This document shows positions 60,473 through 64,000 of a stretch of 64,000 bases of DNA, in pieces. The translations under genes were made by a program, and so were the position numbers. Positions within the stretch are counted from its first letter, which is position 1. Every line of letters starts with the position of its first letter. The notes under the pieces were generated by a model. It was not told the DNA's origin. It did no database searches and was given only the letters and a program-made list of their open reading frames with translations. The stretch comes from Dehalococcoidia bacterium (GTDB taxonomy: Bacteria; Chloroflexota; Dehalococcoidia; Lucifugimonadales; Lucifugimonadaceae), in NCBI GenBank assembly GCA_014239735.1, contig JAAZYI010000010.1, positions 122,223-186,222 on the forward strand, read 5' to 3'.

Positions 60473-63400
60473 ATGAAAAGGATACTGCTGATACTAATGG
60501 CAATGATTGTATTGTCAGCCTGCACTGCTGAAGAAATTTCTCCCATTGTGCCAGAAGCTACAGTTGATATAGATGCTACTGTAGACGCAAAAGTATCAAA
60601 GGCTGTGAAAGAAGAGTTAGCGAAAGTTATGCCTACCCCTACTAACCTTAGAGAGGCAGTAGAGAGTGGCAAAATTACCCAGGAAGAAGCGAATGAGAAA
60701 TTAAAGTTTAACCTTAGAGATGCAGTAGAGAAGGAAAGTGTCATTATTGAATGTATGATTGCTGACCCCGATGCTACAACTGAAAAACTCATGAAAAAGG
60801 ATGTGGCTTGGCAGCAATTTCGAGGCAACCATGCACTGACTGGACGATCGGAACTTATCGGAACTAGCCCCTGTCCACGGACTCTATGGTCTTTAGACCT
60901 TGGTGCCAGTGTATCCTTCATTGAGGCAAAACTGGATAAACTCAATTCAAGTGTTATATCGATCCCCAATGCGGATAAATATGGAAAAGACTGGGAGGTG
61001 AGGAAGGCTTACGAGCTCAATGGCCGCATAATAGATTTAGATGGCAAAAATAATGTAAAAGTCCATTCAGATGGCAAGTATAAAGTAGGTGACCTTGTAC
61101 CAGGCATCCCTGGTTACGAGCGCGTTAGTTGTGACTCAGGGGGTTTTCAAAAAGGGGCTGGAGGGGATGATCCATTACCCTGCTATCTGCAAAATTGGGT
61201 TGATGGCACTTGGAATACTGTCTGGGTGAGTGAACCCTTTACAGGTTTTACAAATGATAGGAGCACTACTGGCCAGCCTATCATAGGGGACTTCGACGCT
61301 GATGGAGATATGGAAGTAGCCGTTGTACCCTGGTACGACGTACAGGTAATGAACCTTTCAACAGGTAAACTTGAATATACGGGAAACTACCAACCAAACA
61401 AGAATTATGGAGAAGTAGAGAGTGGCAAAATTACCGAGGAAGAAAAGGCTAGACTTAGAGAAGCAGCTAAGACGACAGGAAGACCTTACGGATTCTTTGG
61501 CGCTTATGATTTGGGAGGAGACAATCGGGATGAATTTGTTATTCTGGGAGATTTTGAAAAATTCATATCTGTCCTTGGTTGGAATGAAGGTGAACTCATA
61601 GAACTGTGGGATCATCAAATTGAAGCTGGAACTACAAGGAGTCTCACTTCGCATGATACTGGAGTCGCTCCAGTCGGTGATATCGATGGGGATGGATTCC
61701 CTGAAATTGTAACCTCAATATTCAATGAACAGAACGACCAGAAGTGGCATACTGTCGCTTTTGACGGAATGACAGGTGATAAAAAGTTAGATCTTGCTGA
61801 TCGTCATTTGGAAGCTATGGCAGACTTGAATTCCGATGGTGACATGGAGTTGTTCGTAACTGTAACTCAAGGAGCTGTTATACCAAAATATGGCCCAGTT
61901 GAGATCATAGAACTAAACAAGGGTGAAACCCAAACGATTTGGGCTTCATCAAATTCTGGTTTTCATCATGTAAATTTACATGAATTTCCCTTGAATGTGA
62001 ACAGTCGTTCTGCATGGGGAAATAGAACTATTTTCATTGTGCCACCTATTGGAACCTTTAATACCTTATTTGCAACAAGACTAAGGCCCAGCAGAAACGA
62101 ACCCGTATCCATCGAAATATACGAGGTATCAAGCGCGGACGATATACAGCTTATTGGTTCTGTAACAGGTCAGGATATAAAACTTGCTGGGTTTCAAGTT
62201 AATGATGATAAATTAAGGCTCCTGATACAGGCTATCTCGAAAAATAACGAAAGCCAAGTAACTTTTTCAGGGCTTGATGGAACAGTTTTAGTGAGTGGTC
62301 GTGTTACTAATAATGATGCGCACCCTGCGGCTAGAAGCTCCCTCTTGACCGGCATTGTGGCAGGGCCACTGTTAGGTGGAACTAATACATCCGTGCTGGT
62401 ACAGGGCTTTGGGGAAGTGATTCATGCATTGGAGATAGATCCTGATTCATTAGAGGTAAGGACCGAGTGGGTCAGAAGTGGGCGAGGAATGGTTACAGGG
62501 TCTGATACAATCACTGCGAACGCTGGATTTGGCTCCATAATTCTTGCTAATGTCTATGGGTCTGGAGAATACCTAGCGATAGCTGCTGATAAATCTCCAG
62601 ACGGGATGGGAGTAATAAAGGCTCTTGATGCCAAAGGTACGGCTATATGGGAAACCACTTTTCCAATCCAGGGTGATCCACCTATATGGAACCAAGGAGG
62701 AGTGACAAATTGGACATCAGGGAATTTTCGTTTCACCGATAAGGAAGATATATTAGTCAGTATTCGATCAACGATGATGCATTCTGATCACCTATACCTA
62801 CTGGACGGTCGTTCAGGAGAGGTAGTGTGGACCAGGGACTCCGGAGGATTTTATTCTCTTGGAAACGAATCTGGGGCCGGAGGGATACATTTGGCGATAT
62901 TTGACTGGGACGAAGATGGGTTAGATGAGATTCTAAATACATACTCATCATTGTTTGCAGTATATGATGGAGCAGATGGATCTATGTTGTTGAACAGGTG
63001 GATGACAGGATGGGCTGGTAAGTTTCCACCCCCACAGGAGATATTTAAGGAGGGATTCCTGGAGCATCCGATTCCCGTGGCAGATGATTTTATTGGTAAC
63101 GGATCCAAGCAAATACTGATCGCTGGGATAGACAGCACAATTGCGATTCTGGATAGGGATGGGGATGTTATTTGGAACACACCAATGTACAAGGGCGCAC
63201 CTGTTAGAACTATGCAAGGAGTGGCTGACCTGAATGGAGATAACGGCCTTGAACTTGTCAGTGTGGGTCACTGCGATGCAGATACAGGGGAAATAGTTGC
63301 CTACGAAGGTGTAACCGGTGAAATTAGATGGGAGATCAGTTTACCTCAAATTTGTGGTGGTAAGCGAAACCCCACCCACGTCGTTACTGTCGACTTGGAT

Positions 63401-63622
63401 GGAGATGGAAGAGAAGAGGCGATTTTTGCGTATGAAAACGTTATTTACTGCATTGGAGAAACAGTCGAAGGGATTGGACGTGTCGAATGGAAGGCTACCT
63501 TTGGCTCAAATTTCTGGGAATCAGAGATTGGTGAACTTGCGATTGCTAGTATTGATGGTTCTGGGAATCCACAGATTTTGTTGAACACCGCATCCAGTTA
63601 TATTTTCTCGTTAGGGCAATAG
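60473..63622 (+). CDS. large FG-GAP/beta-propeller lipoprotein
   Basis: A 1049-residue lipoprotein (MKRILLILMAMIVLSAC, Cys17). Residues 40-85 are helical with REAVESGKITQEEANEKL, and a related stretch VESGKITEEEKARLREAA is inserted in the propeller near 315. The rest holds FG-GAP-type calcium loops: DFDADGDMEV, DIDGDGFPEI, DLNSDGDMEL, DWDEDGLDEI, DLNGDNGLEL and DLDGDGREEA, with PQQ-like blades between (ALDAKGTAIWETTFP, AILDRDGDVIWNTPM). It is surface-exposed and may bind or cleave glycans. Base composition is clearly richer in GC than the genes to the left. Confidence 0.85.
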   Translation: MKRILLILMAMIVLSACTAEEISPIVPEATVDIDATVDAKVSKAVKEELAKVMPTPTNLREAVESGKITQEEANEKLKFNLRDAVEKESVIIECMIADPDATTEKLMKKDVAWQQFRGNHALTGRSELIGTSPCPRTLWSLDLGASVSFIEAKLDKLNSSVISIPNADKYGKDWEVRKAYELNGRIIDLDGKNNVKVHSDGKYKVGDLVPGIPGYERVSCDSGGFQKGAGGDDPLPCYLQNWVDGTWNTVWVSEPFTGFTNDRSTTGQPIIGDFDADGDMEVAVVPWYDVQVMNLSTGKLEYTGNYQPNKNYGEVESGKITEEEKARLREAAKTTGRPYGFFGAYDLGGDNRDEFVILGDFEKFISVLGWNEGELIELWDHQIEAGTTRSLTSHDTGVAPVGDIDGDGFPEIVTSIFNEQNDQKWHTVAFDGMTGDKKLDLADRHLEAMADLNSDGDMELFVTVTQGAVIPKYGPVEIIELNKGETQTIWASSNSGFHHVNLHEFPLNVNSRSAWGNRTIFIVPPIGTFNTLFATRLRPSRNEPVSIEIYEVSSADDIQLIGSVTGQDIKLAGFQVNDDKLRLLIQAISKNNESQVTFSGLDGTVLVSGRVTNNDAHPAARSSLLTGIVAGPLLGGTNTSVLVQGFGEVIHALEIDPDSLEVRTEWVRSGRGMVTGSDTITANAGFGSIILANVYGSGEYLAIAADKSPDGMGVIKALDAKGTAIWETTFPIQGDPPIWNQGGVTNWTSGNFRFTDKEDILVSIRSTMMHSDHLYLLDGRSGEVVWTRDSGGFYSLGNESGAGGIHLAIFDWDEDGLDEILNTYSSLFAVYDGADGSMLLNRWMTGWAGKFPPPQEIFKEGFLEHPIPVADDFIGNGSKQILIAGIDSTIAILDRDGDVIWNTPMYKGAPVRTMQGVADLNGDNGLELVSVGHCDADTGEIVAYEGVTGEIRWEISLPQICGGKRNPTHVVTVDLDGDGREEAIFAYENVIYCIGETVEGIGRVEWKATFGSNFWESEIGELAIASIDGSGNPQILLNTASSYIFSLGQ

Positions 63623-63824
63623 TTAATTAACGTATTTATTACTTGCATAAGGTAAGATATGGATATGGATAACTAATTTTTACGAGGATTTATCTTCATT
63701 ACAATTATCTCAATTATTTTTTGGAGAACCTTCTGTTTTGTTTATAATTTCTCTGGTAAGAAAGTTTTAGAGTGTAATAAATTAAAAAGTCCCATTGTAT
63801 AAATTTTGAACTACTATTATATAT

Positions 63825-64000
63825 ATGAAAAGATTTACTTTTATTTTTATTTCAATAATTATGTTTAGTTGCGCTAGCGAAAATGCACCTATGCTAGTTC
63901 CAACTAGCATACCTACGCCAGTTCCAACTAGCACACCTACGCCAGTTCCAACTAGCACACCTACGCCAGTTCCAACTAGCATACCTACGCCAGTTCCAAC
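63825..64000 (+). CDS. proline/threonine-repeat lipoprotein, C-terminus beyond window
   Basis: ATG 63825 opens MKRFTFIFISIIMFSC with Cys16 as lipid anchor, then ASENAPML and tandem VPTSTPTP octapeptides that run off the window. Such Pro/Thr spacers hold a following domain away from the membrane. The 200 bases before it (63623-63824) show no gene that I can support. Confidence 0.75.
   Translation, partial: MKRFTFIFISIIMFSCASENAPMLVPTSIPTPVPTSTPTPVPTSTPTPVPTSIPTPVP
63897..64000. repeat. 24-base tandem repeat coding VPTSTPTP
   Basis: The unit GTTCCAACTAGCACACCTACG plus CCA repeats at least 4.3 times up to the window edge, with ACA/ATA variation (Thr/Ile). The array probably continues to the right. 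Confidence 0.9.

Noticed and set aside
59337-60500. Group I intron in tRNA-Arg(CCU), as known in Agrobacterium
   Set aside because: No 3' exon (ACCGG...T arm...CAGGGGC) is found downstream within the ~1 kb I read, and I see no group I core. An integration break explains the data better.
63623-63824. Possible small gene after GAGGA near 63690
   Set aside because: No start codon at a proper distance and no recognisable protein; treated as an empty gap.
63782-63982. Minus-strand Val/Gly repeat frame at the window end
   Set aside because: Antisense of the VPTSTPTP repeat; the plus frame has a proper lipoprotein signal.

Overview
This 64 kb window is dense, AT-rich bacterial DNA with short gaps, frequent ATGA/TAATG gene overlaps and many genes with clear GGAGG-type ribosome binding sites. 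The gene set (RNase Y, PgpA, a PlsY-like protein, Ctc-type L25, an Rrf2 regulator, a CysM of the actinobacterial type, many lipoproteins, and several sugar-acid and CoA-ester enzymes such as CaiB, SDRs, an enolase-superfamily dehydratase, UxuA and Hyi) suggests a free-living, probably marine heterotroph with a streamlined genome. A Chloroflexota/Dehalococcoidia (SAR202-like) origin is my best guess, but this is inferred from gene content alone; no rRNA gene is present.

Layout. 1-5.2 kb: CoA transferase (cut by the window edge), two SDRs, a class-3 lipase lipoprotein and a lactonase. 5.3-10.1 kb: GNAT, membrane proteins, PlsY-like, PHP phosphoesterase, RNase Y and L25. 10.2-15.9 kb (+): Rrf2 regulator, a Cys-codon leader peptide with an attenuator, moeB-like, cysM, hyi, pgpA, sucCD. 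15.9-24.8 kb: YeiH-like and MscS proteins, then a translationally coupled minus-strand catabolic operon (Mo hydroxylase subunit, TIM-barrel isomerase, SDR, a 52-residue Cys protein, a rhamnonate dehydratase-like enzyme), with LarA upstream. 24.8-28.4 kb: rpmB and the methionine operon metY-metXW behind a SAM-II-like aptamer and two identical tandem terminators. 28.5-34.3 kb: M20 amidohydrolase and an AapJQMP-type amino-acid ABC transporter. 34.3-50.8 kb: transporters, lipoproteins (three of them paralogous), MOSC, UxuA, glycosyltransferase, YceI, a serine hydrolase, a PQQ-type dehydrogenase and a TolB/PD40-like gene split by an in-frame TGA. 50.9-59.3 kb: surface-glycan genes, including a six-gene operon for a CDP-linked, C-methylated deoxysugar. 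59.3 kb to the end: half of a tRNA-Arg(CCU) gene broken at the anticodon loop, followed by repeat-rich DNA and higher-GC cargo (an unknown 207-residue protein and a 1049-residue FG-GAP lipoprotein). This looks like the left end of an integrated element.

The strongest discovery candidate is at 10658-10775. A 12-16 residue leader peptide containing Cys-Leu-Cys-Cys ends immediately before an antiterminator/terminator pair, upstream of a MoeB-like and a CysM-like gene. The geometry is that of trp-type ribosome-stalling attenuation, but with cysteine codons. The sulfur theme recurs at 28.2-28.4 kb, where a SAM-II/SAM-V-type leader precedes metY.
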